Positions 26,644-35,297 of a stretch of DNA of 64,000 nt are shown one piece after another. The position numbers were made by a program, and so were the translations under genes. Each line of letters opens with the position of its first letter. The stretch's first letter is position 1. The DNA is from Bacteroidales bacterium. GTDB taxonomy: Bacteria > Bacteroidota > Bacteroidia > Bacteroidales > F082. Where the stretch lies: assembly GCA_024709145.1 (NCBI GenBank), contig JANJXG010000123.1, positions 1 to 64,000 on the forward strand. Reading direction: 5' to 3'. The notes beneath the pieces are model-generated. The model was not told the DNA's origin. It ran no database searches and was given only the letters and a program-made list of their open reading frames with translations.

Positions 26644-27615
26644 TTAATGAGTCAGGTGTTCAGGCTGTAGGATTTCAAGAACTTCGGCACCCCTGGGATT
26701 TATCATTGAAACAAAAGTTTGATGACTGACATCCCCTTGACTTAACAACGCACTGATTCTTGTGGTCACAGCTGTTGCTATCGCATGGCTGGTGCAAAAA
26801 GCAAAAACCGTAGGTCCGGAGCCTGAGATGCCAAAGCCAAGTGCCTGCTCGTGAATTGCAGCTTGACGCATCTCGCCGAAAAACGGAATACGTGCCGAGC
26901 GATGCTGTTCAACAACCACGTCATGAAGGCTGCGACTGATAAGGCCAGGATCGTTGCGGTAAAAACCTGCAATCAGTCCAGCCACATTACCCCATTGTAC
27001 AACTGCATCGCGGAGGGGAATCATTTCCGGCAAAATCTTTCTAGCTTCGCGGGTCGGGATGCTGACATCGGGATGAATGATTGCAACCCAAAGACTGTCA
27101 GGAATCGGAATACTGACAATATCGGCAGTTTGGTTGTTTCTTATCAACACCAATCCGCCAAACAGTGCAGGTGCTACATTGTCAGCGTGTGCATTGCCAC
27201 AGGCCAGGCGTTCACCTTCCATGGCCAACGGCAACAACTCACTGAGCGAAAGCTGGTTACCCATAAGCGTGTTGATTCCCAGCAAGGCGGCCACACTGCT
27301 TGCCGCACTTGAGCCCAATCCACTGTTCAGCGGCATCTGTTTGTGAACACTTACAGCAACCCCTTGATTGATCCCGGTTTGTTCGAGATAAAGCTTCACC
27401 ACTGCCGAAGCCGTATTCTTCTCAACTGAAGTTGGCAAGAGCCCATTGTCGCCGGTAATTTCTTTTAAACTTACTTCTTTGCTGTCATTAAGTTGCAAAT
27501 CAACCACATCGCCTGGTTTTTCAAGGGCAAAACCAAGGATATCAAATCCACAATTAAGGTTTGAAACACTGGCAGGGGCAAAAGTACGAATGGATGTTCC
27601 GGATGGATATTTCAT
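26644..27615 (-). CDS. thrB: Homoserine kinase
   Basis: A 323-residue GHMP-family kinase that phosphorylates homoserine. The GHMP ATP motif PLNSGLGSSAASSVAAL is near residues 95-111. The N-terminal APASVSNLNCGFDILGFAL and the C-terminal GFGISGSGPTVFAF are both family marks. It lies 36 nt after thrA and 24 nt before thrC, in an operon. Confidence 0.96.
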   Translation of the reverse strand: MKYPSGTSIRTFAPASVSNLNCGFDILGFALEKPGDVVDLQLNDSKEVSLKEITGDNGLLPTSVEKNTASAVVKLYLEQTGINQGVAVSVHKQMPLNSGLGSSAASSVAALLGINTLMGNQLSLSELLPLAMEGERLACGNAHADNVAPALFGGLVLIRNNQTADIVSIPIPDSLWVAIIHPDVSIPTREARKILPEMIPLRDAVVQWGNVAGLIAGFYRNDPGLISRSLHDVVVEQHRSARIPFFGEMRQAAIHEQALGFGISGSGPTVFAFCTSHAIATAVTTRISALLSQGDVSHQTFVSMINPRGAEVLEILQPEHLTH

Positions 27616-27651
27616 TTTTAGTTACTTTTTTTATGTGTCATTTCGGTTAAA

Positions 27652-30099
27652 TTAAACCCGGGCAGCCCGAAGAATATCGGCAAAAACACCGGCAGACGTC
27701 ACTGCTGCACCTGCTCCCGGCCCTTTGATTACCAAGGGGTTGTTTCGGTAACGGTCGGTTGTAAAGGCAATGATGTTGTCGCTGCCACTCAGGTTGTAAA
27801 AGGGATGGCCTGTGTCGGCAAAACTCAGTTTAATTGTCATTCTGCCTTCGCTCACTTCACCAGTATAGCGGAGTACGCTGTTCCTGCTTAATGCTTGCTC
27901 TTTCAAGACATTGAAATGATTTTCGGCTGCCTCGAGTGCTTGATAGAATTCTTCCACCGATGGAGCCGACAGACAGGAATCTGGCAGAATGGGCTCAACC
28001 ACAACATCAGATAAATCAACCTCTAAACCCGTTTCACGTGCCAGGATGAGAAGTTTTCTGGCAAAATCACGTCCGTTGAGGTCGTCACGCGGATCCGGTT
28101 CGGTAAAACCTTTGGCTTGCGCCTCTCTGACCACCTCTGCAAAGTTTCTGTTTCCATTGTAGTTGTTGAAAATGAAGGATATTGTACCTGAAAGCACAGC
28201 CTCCATTTTGAGAATCCGATCGCCACTCAAAAGCAAATCCTGCATGGTTTTAATCACCGGAAGCCCGGCTCCCACATTAGTTTCATAGAGAAATGCCACG
28301 TCGTGACGACGGGCAGTAAGAAGTAGTTTACGATAGTTTTCCCAATCGGATGAGGGGCCGGTTTTGTTGCAGCAAACCACCGAAAGGTGATTCTCCATTA
28401 ATCTGGTGTAAAACATTGGCAACAAAGTACTTCCGGTGTTATCGACAAATACACTGTTGGGCAGGTTAAGTTGTTGAATATCCTTTACAAAACTTTCCAT
28501 ATCGGCCGGTTTACCTTGTTCAAACAAAATCTCCTCCCATTGGTCAGCCTGTATTGGTTGTCCATTACCAACAACCATTCTGCGGCTGTTGATGATGCCC
28601 ATCACGTTGATATTCAATTGATGCTGCTGTCGGAGATTGTCTGAAGAGGCAGCAATCTGCCTGAGCAACTCAGCCCCGATGGTTCCTGTTCCGGCCAGAA
28701 ACAAATGGATGGTTTTGACGGGCGAAAGAAACAAAGAGTCGTGAACAGCATTGAGCGCTTTTGAAAGGTCGCCCGCTTCAATCACAACCGAAATATTGAG
28801 CTCTGAAGAACCCTGGGCAATGGCAACCACATTCACACCACTGCGGCCCAGCGATTGGAAGAGTTTCCCCGAAAGACCGCTTGTCTTACGCATATTTTCA
28901 CCTACAACGGCCAGAATACTCAGGTTATGCATCACTTTGGGCGCTTCAATTCTGTTGGTGTAAAGCTCCATTTCAAACGCTGATCGAATGGCTTCTACGG
29001 CTGCATGGCTATCGTTGGGAGCTACTGCAAAGCTGATGCTGTGTTCGGAGCTGGCTTGGGTGATGAGGATTACATTGACACCGGCCAATGCCATTGCACT
29101 GAAGAGTCTGCCGCCAAAGCCTTTAAGTCCAACCATACCGGTGCCCTCGACATTAATCAGGCTGATGTTTTTAATAGAAGAAATCCCCCTGATAAGGCTG
29201 CCATTGCCACTTGGCTGAGGATGAATGGCCGTGCCGGGTTGATCTGGCCGGAAGGTGTTTTTAATCTGAATGGGGATTTTACCCGCAAAAGCCGGAATCA
29301 AGGTGGGTGGGTAAATCACCTTGGCTCCGAAATAAGACAATTCCATTGCCTCTTTGTAACTTAGCTCCTTTAAAGTAAAGGCGTTTTTAACCAACCTCGG
29401 ATCAGCAGTCATAAAGCCATCCACATCTGTCCAGATCTGTATTTCCTCTGCCTCAAGAGCCGACCCGAAAAGTGATGCAGTATAATCTGAACCACCTCTG
29501 CCCAAGGTGGTAGTGTCGCCTTTTGCATCAGCTGCAATGAATCCAGTTACAACAGCGGTTGCTCCCTGAAGCCTGGCATACCAGCTTCTGATTCTTTCAT
29601 TTGTCATGGCCTCATTCACAACGGCATGCCCAAAATTGCTGTTGGTAGCAATCAGCAGACGGGCATCTGTATAAACAACATTACCAAAACGCTGATCAAG
29701 GATGGCAGCCACCATGGAGCAGGAAAGCTGCTCACCAAGAGCCATCACCTTATCCTTGGTTCGCAGCGAACACTCCTGCAACGCACTGATACCCCCCAGC
29801 AAAAGCTGCAATTCAGCGAACAGAGGTTCCAGGACCCCGGTAACCAGCTGATTTTCACAGAAGAATTTTTCAATCACCAATAGATGTTTTTCCCGGAGCT
29901 CCCACATAAGATCGGCAGTATTTCTGCCTGCTGCCGCCTCACCGGTAAGGTGAATCAGCAAATTGGTGACGCCACTCATGGCCGAACAAACTACCAGGGG
30001 TTGTTCCGATGCCTCGCGACTTCGCTCTACAATTTCAGCCAGTATGGCAATGGATTCTGCACTGCCAACCGATGTACCTCCAAATTTCAGCACCTTCAT
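27652..30099 (-). CDS. thrA: Bifunctional aspartokinase/homoserine dehydrogenase
   Basis: An 815-residue fusion of the first and third enzymes of threonine and methionine synthesis. The aspartokinase domain (~1-290) opens with KFGGTSVGSAES and has GRGGSDYTASL. Two ACT-type regulatory segments follow (~310-455; VEGTGMVGLKGFGGRLF, SILAVVGENMRKTSGLSGKLF). The homoserine dehydrogenase domain occupies ~460-815 (LFLAGTGTIGAELLRQIA, GAGLPVIKTMQDLLLSGD, GFTEPDPRDDLNGRDFARKLLIL). It is the first structural gene after the thr leader and attenuator, so it is controlled by threonyl-tRNA supply as well as, probably, by threonine feedback through the ACT domains. Confidence 0.97.
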   Translation of the reverse strand: MKVLKFGGTSVGSAESIAILAEIVERSREASEQPLVVCSAMSGVTNLLIHLTGEAAAGRNTADLMWELREKHLLVIEKFFCENQLVTGVLEPLFAELQLLLGGISALQECSLRTKDKVMALGEQLSCSMVAAILDQRFGNVVYTDARLLIATNSNFGHAVVNEAMTNERIRSWYARLQGATAVVTGFIAADAKGDTTTLGRGGSDYTASLFGSALEAEEIQIWTDVDGFMTADPRLVKNAFTLKELSYKEAMELSYFGAKVIYPPTLIPAFAGKIPIQIKNTFRPDQPGTAIHPQPSGNGSLIRGISSIKNISLINVEGTGMVGLKGFGGRLFSAMALAGVNVILITQASSEHSISFAVAPNDSHAAVEAIRSAFEMELYTNRIEAPKVMHNLSILAVVGENMRKTSGLSGKLFQSLGRSGVNVVAIAQGSSELNISVVIEAGDLSKALNAVHDSLFLSPVKTIHLFLAGTGTIGAELLRQIAASSDNLRQQHQLNINVMGIINSRRMVVGNGQPIQADQWEEILFEQGKPADMESFVKDIQQLNLPNSVFVDNTGSTLLPMFYTRLMENHLSVVCCNKTGPSSDWENYRKLLLTARRHDVAFLYETNVGAGLPVIKTMQDLLLSGDRILKMEAVLSGTISFIFNNYNGNRNFAEVVREAQAKGFTEPDPRDDLNGRDFARKLLILARETGLEVDLSDVVVEPILPDSCLSAPSVEEFYQALEAAENHFNVLKEQALSRNSVLRYTGEVSEGRMTIKLSFADTGHPFYNLSGSDNIIAFTTDRYRNNPLVIKGPGAGAAVTSAGVFADILRAARV

Positions 30100-30119
30100 T
30101 TCTTTTTGTTTTTTGAATT

Positions 30120-30153
30120 AAAAAAAAGAGCTCCCCGTTTTCCGGAAAGCTCT
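30120..30153 (-). terminator. thr operon attenuator (intrinsic terminator)
   Basis: On the minus strand AGAGCTTTCCG (30153-30143) pairs with CGGGGAGCTCT (30137-30127) around the loop GAAAA: 11 continuous pairs, two of them G-U. A U tract of 8 (30127-30120) follows. It lies 21 nt before the thrA ATG and 31 nt after the thrL stop, the expected place for an attenuator that stops transcription when threonine is plentiful. Confidence 0.9.
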
Positions 30154-30204
30154 GTATCTCTGTTTTGGCTTAATAAATCTCAGCTAATCAGTACAAAACC
30201 TTCC
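30144..30204 (-). promoter_or_regulatory. Alternative antiterminator pairing of the thr leader
   Basis: The end of the leader-peptide gene, GGAAGGTTTTGTA on the minus strand (30204-30192), can pair over 13 uninterrupted positions, three of them G-U, with TACAGAGCTTTCC (30156-30144). That second segment includes most of the 5' arm of the terminator, so the two structures exclude each other. A ribosome stalled in the Thr codons leaves the first segment free and favours the antiterminator. A ribosome that reaches the stop codon covers it and lets the terminator form. Base-pairing was worked out by hand; no energies were computed. Confidence 0.8.
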
Positions 30205-30267
30205 ACTGCACCTGCCCGTGGTGGTGGTGGTAGTGGTGGTGGTTTCGGTACTTGTGTAAGATTTCAT
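30184..30267 (-). CDS. thrL: thr operon leader peptide
   Basis: A 27-residue leader peptide with nine consecutive threonine codons at positions 9-17 (seven ACC, one ACT, one ACG) and 12 Thr in all. The rest reads MKSYTSTE before the run and GRCSGRFCTD after it. There is no isoleucine codon, unlike E. coli thrL, so control should answer to threonine alone. An in-frame ATG three codons upstream (30276) is also possible; I prefer 30267 because the likely transcription start falls almost on 30276. It is too short to have a function as a protein. Its position between a good promoter and a terminator hairpin before thrA makes the role clear. Confidence 0.9.
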   Translation of the reverse strand: MKSYTSTETTTTTTTTTGRCSGRFCTD

Positions 30268-30284
30268 ATAGCTCATTAAAGGGT

Positions 30285-30315
30285 CAAAAATAGATTATTT
30301 TTAATCCCGCACAAA
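30285..30315 (-). promoter_or_regulatory. Promoter of the thr operon
   Basis: The minus strand carries TTTG (30315-30312), 19 nt, then TATTTTTG (30292-30285). This fits the Bacteroidota -33 / -7 consensus and its spacing. The transcript should start near 30278, giving about 10 nt before the thrL ATG and about 180 nt before thrA. Confidence 0.7.
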
Positions 30316-30342
30316 TTTTTTCTTCTTTCACCTCATGTTTCT

Positions 30343-30350
30343 TACTTTTG
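30343..30350 (+). promoter_or_regulatory. Candidate -7 element of mscS
   Basis: TACTTTTG matches TAnnTTTG, 86 nt before the mscS ATG and facing away from the thr promoter. No -33 TTTG is seen at proper spacing. Confidence 0.35.
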
Positions 30351-30435
30351 TCGACAAAGGACAGACGATGTTTTGTGGCAAAATAAATTGTTACATTAAA
30401 CACAGCCAAACAAAAAACTTATAATTCAAAGAATT

Positions 30436-31290
30436 ATGGAAGAACAAGCCGAAAGATTACCCATGACCCTTGTTGGCGTGACAGAATTTCTGTTTCAGAT
30501 CGTACTTTCATATGGAATCAGGCTTTTCGGTGCAGTGATTGCACTGATTGTGGGATTTTGGATTGTTGGAAGGATCAAAGCCGGCTTGGTGAAACTGATG
30601 GAACGCCGCGATGTTGAACCTTCGCTGCGGAGTTTCCTCCGGAGTTTTCTCAGTGTGGCCCTAAAAATCCTGGTTATCATCACCGTGTTGAGCATGGTGG
30701 GAGTTCAGATGACAAGTTTTATTGCCATGCTTGGTGCCGCAGGTTTAGCCATCGGTCTGGCCATGCAGGGAACACTTCAAAATGTTGCCGGCGGAGTTAT
30801 TATTCTACTTTTTAAACCCTTCAAGGTGGGCGATTTTATCGAAGCACAAGGCTATATGGGCACGGTTTCGGAAATACAGATTTTCAATACGCTCGTCAAT
30901 ACTGTTGATAACAAAGTAGTTATCATACCCAATGGAGGCCTGGCCACCGGGTCGTTAATCAATTATTCAAAAATGGATACCAGGCGTGTAGACTGGATCA
31001 TCAGCATTGCATACGGAGAAGCTTATCAAAAAGCTGAGGACATACTTAACAGTCTTATCACGGCCGACACCCGTATTCTGCAGGAGCCGGCTCCCTTTGT
31101 CGCTTTATCCAAACTCAACAGCAGCTCGGTTGATATCGTGGTTCGTTGCTGGGTTAATTCTGTTGATTACTGGCCTGTTTTTTTTGATATGAACCGCCTT
31201 GTTTATGAAACTTTCACCATCGAAGGCATTCAAATTCCTTTTCAACAACTTGATGTTCACCTGCACGAATTGGCCGGTAAAAAGCAATAA
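30436..31290 (+). CDS. Small-conductance mechanosensitive channel (MscS family)
   Basis: A 284-residue inner-membrane channel that opens under membrane tension during hypo-osmotic shock. Three N-terminal membrane helices precede the pore helix and beta domain signature: AAGLAIGLAMQGTLQNVAGGVIILLFKPFKVGDFIEAQG. The cytoplasmic cage follows (VVIIPNGGLATGSLINYSKMDTRRVDW). Length equals the E. coli MscS class, so this is a minimal channel without extra domains. It stands alone on the plus strand. Confidence 0.95.
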   Translation: MEEQAERLPMTLVGVTEFLFQIVLSYGIRLFGAVIALIVGFWIVGRIKAGLVKLMERRDVEPSLRSFLRSFLSVALKILVIITVLSMVGVQMTSFIAMLGAAGLAIGLAMQGTLQNVAGGVIILLFKPFKVGDFIEAQGYMGTVSEIQIFNTLVNTVDNKVVIIPNGGLATGSLINYSKMDTRRVDWIISIAYGEAYQKAEDILNSLITADTRILQEPAPFVALSKLNSSSVDIVVRCWVNSVDYWPVFFDMNRLVYETFTIEGIQIPFQQLDVHLHELAGKKQ

Positions 31291-31381
31291 TCCGGCAGGT
31301 TATTTCAATTGTCAGGACTATTTCTTGGTTTTGTTTGGAAAGATAGGTTTTGTATTCAAATTTCAAAAATTGAATCCTCTG

Positions 31382-31413
31382 TTGATCAACATCCGTTGAA
31401 GGTTGTATCTTTG
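31382..31413 (+). promoter_or_regulatory. Promoter of lipoprotein-TonB receptor pair
   Basis: TTG at 31382-31384, 21 nt, then TATCTTTG at 31406-31413: a good fit to the Bacteroidota promoter pattern. The start of transcription would be near 31420, 16 nt before the lipoprotein ATG at 31436. Confidence 0.5.
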
Positions 31414-31435
31414 TTTTGAAGCAAAATCAGATTCC

Positions 31436-31846
31436 ATGAAAAAACACCGGTTGCTATTCCTTTTAACAGCATTTATACTGGCCGTTTCCTGCCAAAAAAC
31501 GAATGAAAACGACCCGTTCGAGTTGCTCACTGCCCCCATCTGGGTTTCTGACAGTCTGCTTGTTGATGGTGTCGATGCCAGCGGACCCGGACAAGTGCTC
31601 GAAAAGTTTAGGGGAGAAGCCCGATGCAACAGGGATGCCACCGGGTATTTCGGTCAATATACCGGACAATGGCGCTTTGCAGACAACCGAACTCAAATCG
31701 TAATCACAACAGACTCCCTTCCCATACCCCTCACCACCCTTATCAGTGAGCTGACTTCATCTTCGCTCAAAATTAACACAGCTTACCCCAGTCTCACCAA
31801 TCCCGATGAGGAAATGCAGATTCGGATGACCTTTAAGGCCAAATGA
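31436..31846 (+). CDS. Small lipoprotein preceding a TonB receptor
   Basis: A 136-residue lipoprotein of no recognised family. From the chosen start MKKHRLLFLL the signal peptide ends in a lipobox LAVSC, with the acylated Cys near residue 19. An upstream in-frame ATG at 31403 would add residues that break the signal peptide and would overlap the promoter. The mature part is a small beta-rich domain (GQYTGQWRFADNRTQIVITTDSLP), similar in layout to lipocalin-like DUFs. Its stop overlaps the start of the TonB receptor by 4 nt, so the two are coupled. It may be a surface or periplasmic partner of that receptor. Function unknown. Confidence 0.82.
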   Translation: MKKHRLLFLLTAFILAVSCQKTNENDPFELLTAPIWVSDSLLVDGVDASGPGQVLEKFRGEARCNRDATGYFGQYTGQWRFADNRTQIVITTDSLPIPLTTLISELTSSSLKINTAYPSLTNPDEEMQIRMTFKAK

Positions 31847-34089
31847 AAGCACGATATTTTTTATGGTTCGCTGTTTTGTTTTTTTTTCAAACCAGGCTGG
31901 CAGCGCAGGGATGGATTAAAGGAAGTGTAACCGAGGCAGAATCAGGTCAGCCGATACCAGGTGTAATGGTTTTGCTCGAAGAGCATCGTGGTGTAACAAC
32001 AGATGTATCAGGCCATTTCTTCGTAAAGAGTGAAGCACCAGTCAGCAAACTTCAATTCAGGTTTTTGGGTTATAAAACTGTCACAAAAGAAGTTATTACC
32101 AATTTGGAAGACACGGCAAAAATTACCGTTGCCATGCAATTAGCTGTTTACGACATGGATCAGGTTGTGGTAACTGCGAGCAGACTGGCTCAGCGGATGG
32201 CCGATTTAAATGTTTCGATGAGTGTAATCAAAGCAAGTCAAATTGAAGGCAGGAATATCACCGACTCCAAAGACCTCATAAACCGAAGTCCCGGCATCGA
32301 AATTCTTGACGGTCAAGCTTCGGTGCGCGGTGGCAGCGGGTTCAGTTACGGCGCAGGAAGCAGGGTACTTGCCCTGATTGATGGTTTGCCTGTGGCATCT
32401 CCGGATGCCGGCAACATCCGTTGGCAGTTCTTACCGCTCGACAACATCAGCCAGATAGAAATCATCAAAGGAGCATCTTCCGTTGTTTATGGTTCCTCGG
32501 CCCTGAATGGCGTCATACATTTCCGCACCGCCGATGCAACCAGCATTCCCCAGACCAGGGCTTACCTGCAAACAGGCATTTACGATCAACCCAAACGCAA
32601 AGAATGGAAGTGGTGGGATAGTCCGCGTTTGCAGGCAGCTGCCGGTTTCAACCACTTGCGTAAAAAAGGATCCTCCGATTTTGGTCTTGGTTTTAATGTA
32701 CTAACTGATCGGGGATACAGAAAACTGAACGACGAAAAAACGCTGCGTTATCAGTTGAAATATAAGTATTATCATACCAAAATGAAGGGATTGAACTTTG
32801 GACTATCCTTTCATGGAGGGTTCACAAATAAAACCGACTTTGTGTTGTGGGACAATGCCCAAACCGGTGCATTGATGCAAGATACTTCCACTGCGATTGG
32901 CATGGAAGGAAGCTTTGTCGCGCTTGACCCTTTCGTGGTGTTGAAAAAGAGCGAAAACATCCGCCATGAACTGCGCAGCCGCTTGCAGCAAAGTGTAAAT
33001 CGTTTTCCCGAATCGGAACAAAACAACAGCACGACCCGTTCGGTTTATACCGAATATCAACTTAGCTGGCGCCTGAGGCACCGGATAAATTTTCAAACAG
33101 GACTTTCAGCACAAATGGCCCAGGTGATTTCAAACTTCCATGGTGATCATCAAAGCCGGCAAGCCGGAATATTCGCACAACTCGAATTTCAGACTTCCGA
33201 AAGACTTCAGATTACAGGAGGCTTCCGGCTTGAAAACCACGCCCTCGACGAACAAAACAAGGTTACAAAGCCCCTTTTACGAGCTGGCCTCAACTTCAGG
33301 TTGTTTGAACACAGCTACCTGAGAGCCTCCTTTGGACAAGGTTTTCGCTACCCTTCCATTGCCGAGAGACATGCTTCTACTACCCTAGGTGCCGTGAGAA
33401 TTTATCCCAACTTTTTTATTCAACCCGAAACAGGCTGGAGCGCTGAAGCAGGTCTGCGTCAGGGAGTCGGATGGAGAAAGTGGACAGGTCAGGTTGATCT
33501 TTCTGTCTATTACATGCAAAACAAAGAAATGATCGAGTATCTATTTGGAATATATGCCGATGTAAACGGTGATTTCGGATTTGGTTTCAGGGCAGCCAAT
33601 ATCGAAGCGGCAAGGGTGTACGGCTACGAAATTGAATGGATGCTTCACCGTCAGACGGCAAAATATTCCCATCAATTAAGCGGTGGATACACCTACTCCT
33701 ATCCGGCAGAATTCAACCTTTACAACGGGAAAAATACCGGCGATTATCTGAAATACAGACGAAAACACAGTCTGAAAATCAACTACGACCTCACTTATAG
33801 CAGACTGCTCGCAGGAGCTACTTTCACTTACCGGTCGAAAATGCTCCGCATCGATGATGTATTTCTGAATGAATTAACCCGTGAAGGTCTGTTGCCAGGT
33901 TTTTACCATTACTGGCAAACCCAAAATAAAGGACATGCAACCATCGACCTTCAGCTGGGATGGAAGCTTACACAAGCCCTGAAACTTTCGGGTGTTGTGC
34001 GCAACTTCACCAATTCGGAATATATGGGTCGTCCGGGCGATATTCAGCCACAGCGGCAATACCTGCTTCGGCTCTCAGGTGATTTTTAA
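31843..34089 (+). CDS. TonB-dependent outer-membrane receptor
   Basis: A 748-residue outer-membrane transporter. Signal peptide 1-21 (ending RLAAQ); a CarboxypepD_reg-like domain at ~24-105 (IKGSVTEAESGQPIPGVMVLLEE); the plug domain from ~108 (VVVTASRLAQRMADLNVSM... LINRSPGIEILDGQASVRGGSGFSYGAGSRVLALIDGLPV, ending EIIKGASSVVYGSSALNGVIHFRT); then a 22-strand-type barrel ending QRQYLLRLSGDF. The cargo cannot be assigned. No SusD gene is next to it, so it is not a classical glycan-utilisation receptor; a siderophore, cobalamin, metal or peptide ligand is more likely. It is coupled to the small lipoprotein upstream. Confidence 0.93.
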   Translation: MKARYFLWFAVLFFFQTRLAAQGWIKGSVTEAESGQPIPGVMVLLEEHRGVTTDVSGHFFVKSEAPVSKLQFRFLGYKTVTKEVITNLEDTAKITVAMQLAVYDMDQVVVTASRLAQRMADLNVSMSVIKASQIEGRNITDSKDLINRSPGIEILDGQASVRGGSGFSYGAGSRVLALIDGLPVASPDAGNIRWQFLPLDNISQIEIIKGASSVVYGSSALNGVIHFRTADATSIPQTRAYLQTGIYDQPKRKEWKWWDSPRLQAAAGFNHLRKKGSSDFGLGFNVLTDRGYRKLNDEKTLRYQLKYKYYHTKMKGLNFGLSFHGGFTNKTDFVLWDNAQTGALMQDTSTAIGMEGSFVALDPFVVLKKSENIRHELRSRLQQSVNRFPESEQNNSTTRSVYTEYQLSWRLRHRINFQTGLSAQMAQVISNFHGDHQSRQAGIFAQLEFQTSERLQITGGFRLENHALDEQNKVTKPLLRAGLNFRLFEHSYLRASFGQGFRYPSIAERHASTTLGAVRIYPNFFIQPETGWSAEAGLRQGVGWRKWTGQVDLSVYYMQNKEMIEYLFGIYADVNGDFGFGFRAANIEAARVYGYEIEWMLHRQTAKYSHQLSGGYTYSYPAEFNLYNGKNTGDYLKYRRKHSLKINYDLTYSRLLAGATFTYRSKMLRIDDVFLNELTREGLLPGFYHYWQTQNKGHATIDLQLGWKLTQALKLSGVVRNFTNSEYMGRPGDIQPQRQYLLRLSGDF

Positions 34090-34090
34090 T

Positions 34091-34120
34091 CAAAAAAAAA
34101 GCGCCTTTGAAAGGCGCTTT
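34091..34120. terminator. Terminator between TonB receptor and tonB
   Basis: AAAGCGCCTT (34098-34107) pairs with AAGGCGCTTT (34111-34120). A run of nine A at 34092-34100 gives a U tract for the minus strand, so it best terminates tonB. The G-C stem also serves the convergent receptor gene. Confidence 0.8.
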
Positions 34121-34145
34121 GAAAGGATTCAATCCAGAAAAGTCA

Positions 34146-34820
34146 TTATTGAAGTGTAAAGCGAACCGGGAGGTTAAATGACACCCTCACTGCTTTACCA
34201 CGCTGACGACCGGGAGTCCATTTTGGCATTGATTCAACAACACGGATTGCTTCTTCATCGCAACCTCCACCGATACCACGAAGGACCTTAACGTTTGAAA
34301 CAGAACCATTGGGCTCAACTACGAAGTTGACAAACACCCTGCCCTGAATGCCACTTTCGCGAGCCATCGGCGGATATTTGATGTTCTTGGCAATGAATGC
34401 CATCATTTGTTCGGCCCCTCCAGGGAATTCAGGCATAGATTCTACCACTGTGAAGATTTCTGTTTCAACAACTTCTTCCTCTTCACGCACAGGCGGAACA
34501 TACACTTCGATGGCAACTTTTTGGTCGACTTCAACATCAATCTTAACGTCTTCAACTTCCACGTCGTCTTCTACTACCTGGAGCACTGTTACTTGTGCTG
34601 GTGGTGGTGGTGGTGGTGGTTTAACGTTTTGTTCGGTGATAGGAATGATTTCTTCAGGAATGTCTTCAACAACGCGCTGAGCCAGGTTCAACGTACGTTT
34701 GTCGTAGCTCTTGTATTCAAAAGCAAAGAAGACAATCGCTAAAGCAAGGACGAGTCCTATTTGCCTGAAAATAATCCGTTTATTTTCAAGGTCTGCTTTG
34801 GATGATTTTTTAACTTCCAT
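34146..34820 (-). CDS. tonB: TonB energy-transducing protein
   Basis: A 224-residue inner-membrane protein that couples proton-motive force to outer-membrane receptors. From the start chosen (MEVKKSSKADLENKR) a single membrane helix spans ~20-37 (GLVLALAIVFFAFEY). A short proline stretch (KPPPPPPPAQ) and an acidic/valine linker follow, then the TonB C-terminal domain (MPEFPGGAEQMMAFIAKNIKYPPMARE... GSVSNVKVLRGIGGGCDEEAIRVVESMPKWTPG). A start at 34847 is possible but adds non-conserved residues. No exbB/exbD genes are next to it. The ruvA-sprA-gcvH-vanZ-tonB order is one I recall from other Bacteroidota. Confidence 0.93.
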   Translation of the reverse strand: MEVKKSSKADLENKRIIFRQIGLVLALAIVFFAFEYKSYDKRTLNLAQRVVEDIPEEIIPITEQNVKPPPPPPPAQVTVLQVVEDDVEVEDVKIDVEVDQKVAIEVYVPPVREEEEVVETEIFTVVESMPEFPGGAEQMMAFIAKNIKYPPMARESGIQGRVFVNFVVEPNGSVSNVKVLRGIGGGCDEEAIRVVESMPKWTPGRQRGKAVRVSFNLPVRFTLQ

Positions 34821-34874
34821 AGTTTTATCTGCTAATTGTGATAGCAACGCTTTTTAGCGCGGCTAAATTAATAA

Positions 34875-35288
34875 TTATTCAGTATGAGCCTTTTTGTTTT
34901 TTATGTTTTTTTGCATGAAGAGGCTGAAAAGTATCATTCCTGTCATTGTTCCGGCGGCATTTGCGAAAAAGTCGAAGATATTTCCATGACGACCTACAAA
35001 AACATAAGCCTGCAAAAGTTCGGTCACACCTCCGAAAACGACACCGGTAAGTAAAATTATAGCAATCAAAGAACGCTTTTTACCTTTCCGTTGATCATAG
35101 CGATAAGGCCACAACATCAAAAAAGACAAGATACCAAACATCAATAAGTGTACCAATTTATCAGGTGAGAGCCAATCCCAGAAACTGGTGATTTGGGGGA
35201 AATAATTACCCGGCAGCCCGGTGAGCAGCATAATGACAACAGCCCATAAGATGGCGGGCAGGTGCGGCCAAAAGGGCTTACTCATCAC
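34875..35288 (-). CDS. VanZ-like membrane protein
   Basis: A 137-residue inner-membrane protein with four hydrophobic segments and the VanZ family pattern: SPDKLVHLLMFGILSFLM in the first half and a 'GVTELLQAYVFVGRHGNIFDFFANAAGTMTGM' segment near the C-terminus. The biochemical role of these small VanZ homologues is not established; a teicoplanin-resistance role should not be assumed. It lies 9 nt after gcvH and 55 nt before the tonB start. Confidence 0.85.
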   Translation of the reverse strand: MMSKPFWPHLPAILWAVVIMLLTGLPGNYFPQITSFWDWLSPDKLVHLLMFGILSFLMLWPYRYDQRKGKKRSLIAIILLTGVVFGGVTELLQAYVFVGRHGNIFDFFANAAGTMTGMILFSLFMQKNIKNKKAHTE

Positions 35289-35297
35289 ACAAAGCGA

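Noticed and set aside
30207-30246. GGT-rich trinucleotide run as a simple repeat
   Set aside because: It is explained fully by the threonine codons of the leader peptide between a promoter and an attenuator, so it is functional and not a microsatellite.
29884-30279. A plus-strand frame with a glycine-rich end across the thr leader
   Set aside because: The glycine run is only the complement of the nine Thr codons of thrL, and the rest is antisense to thrA.
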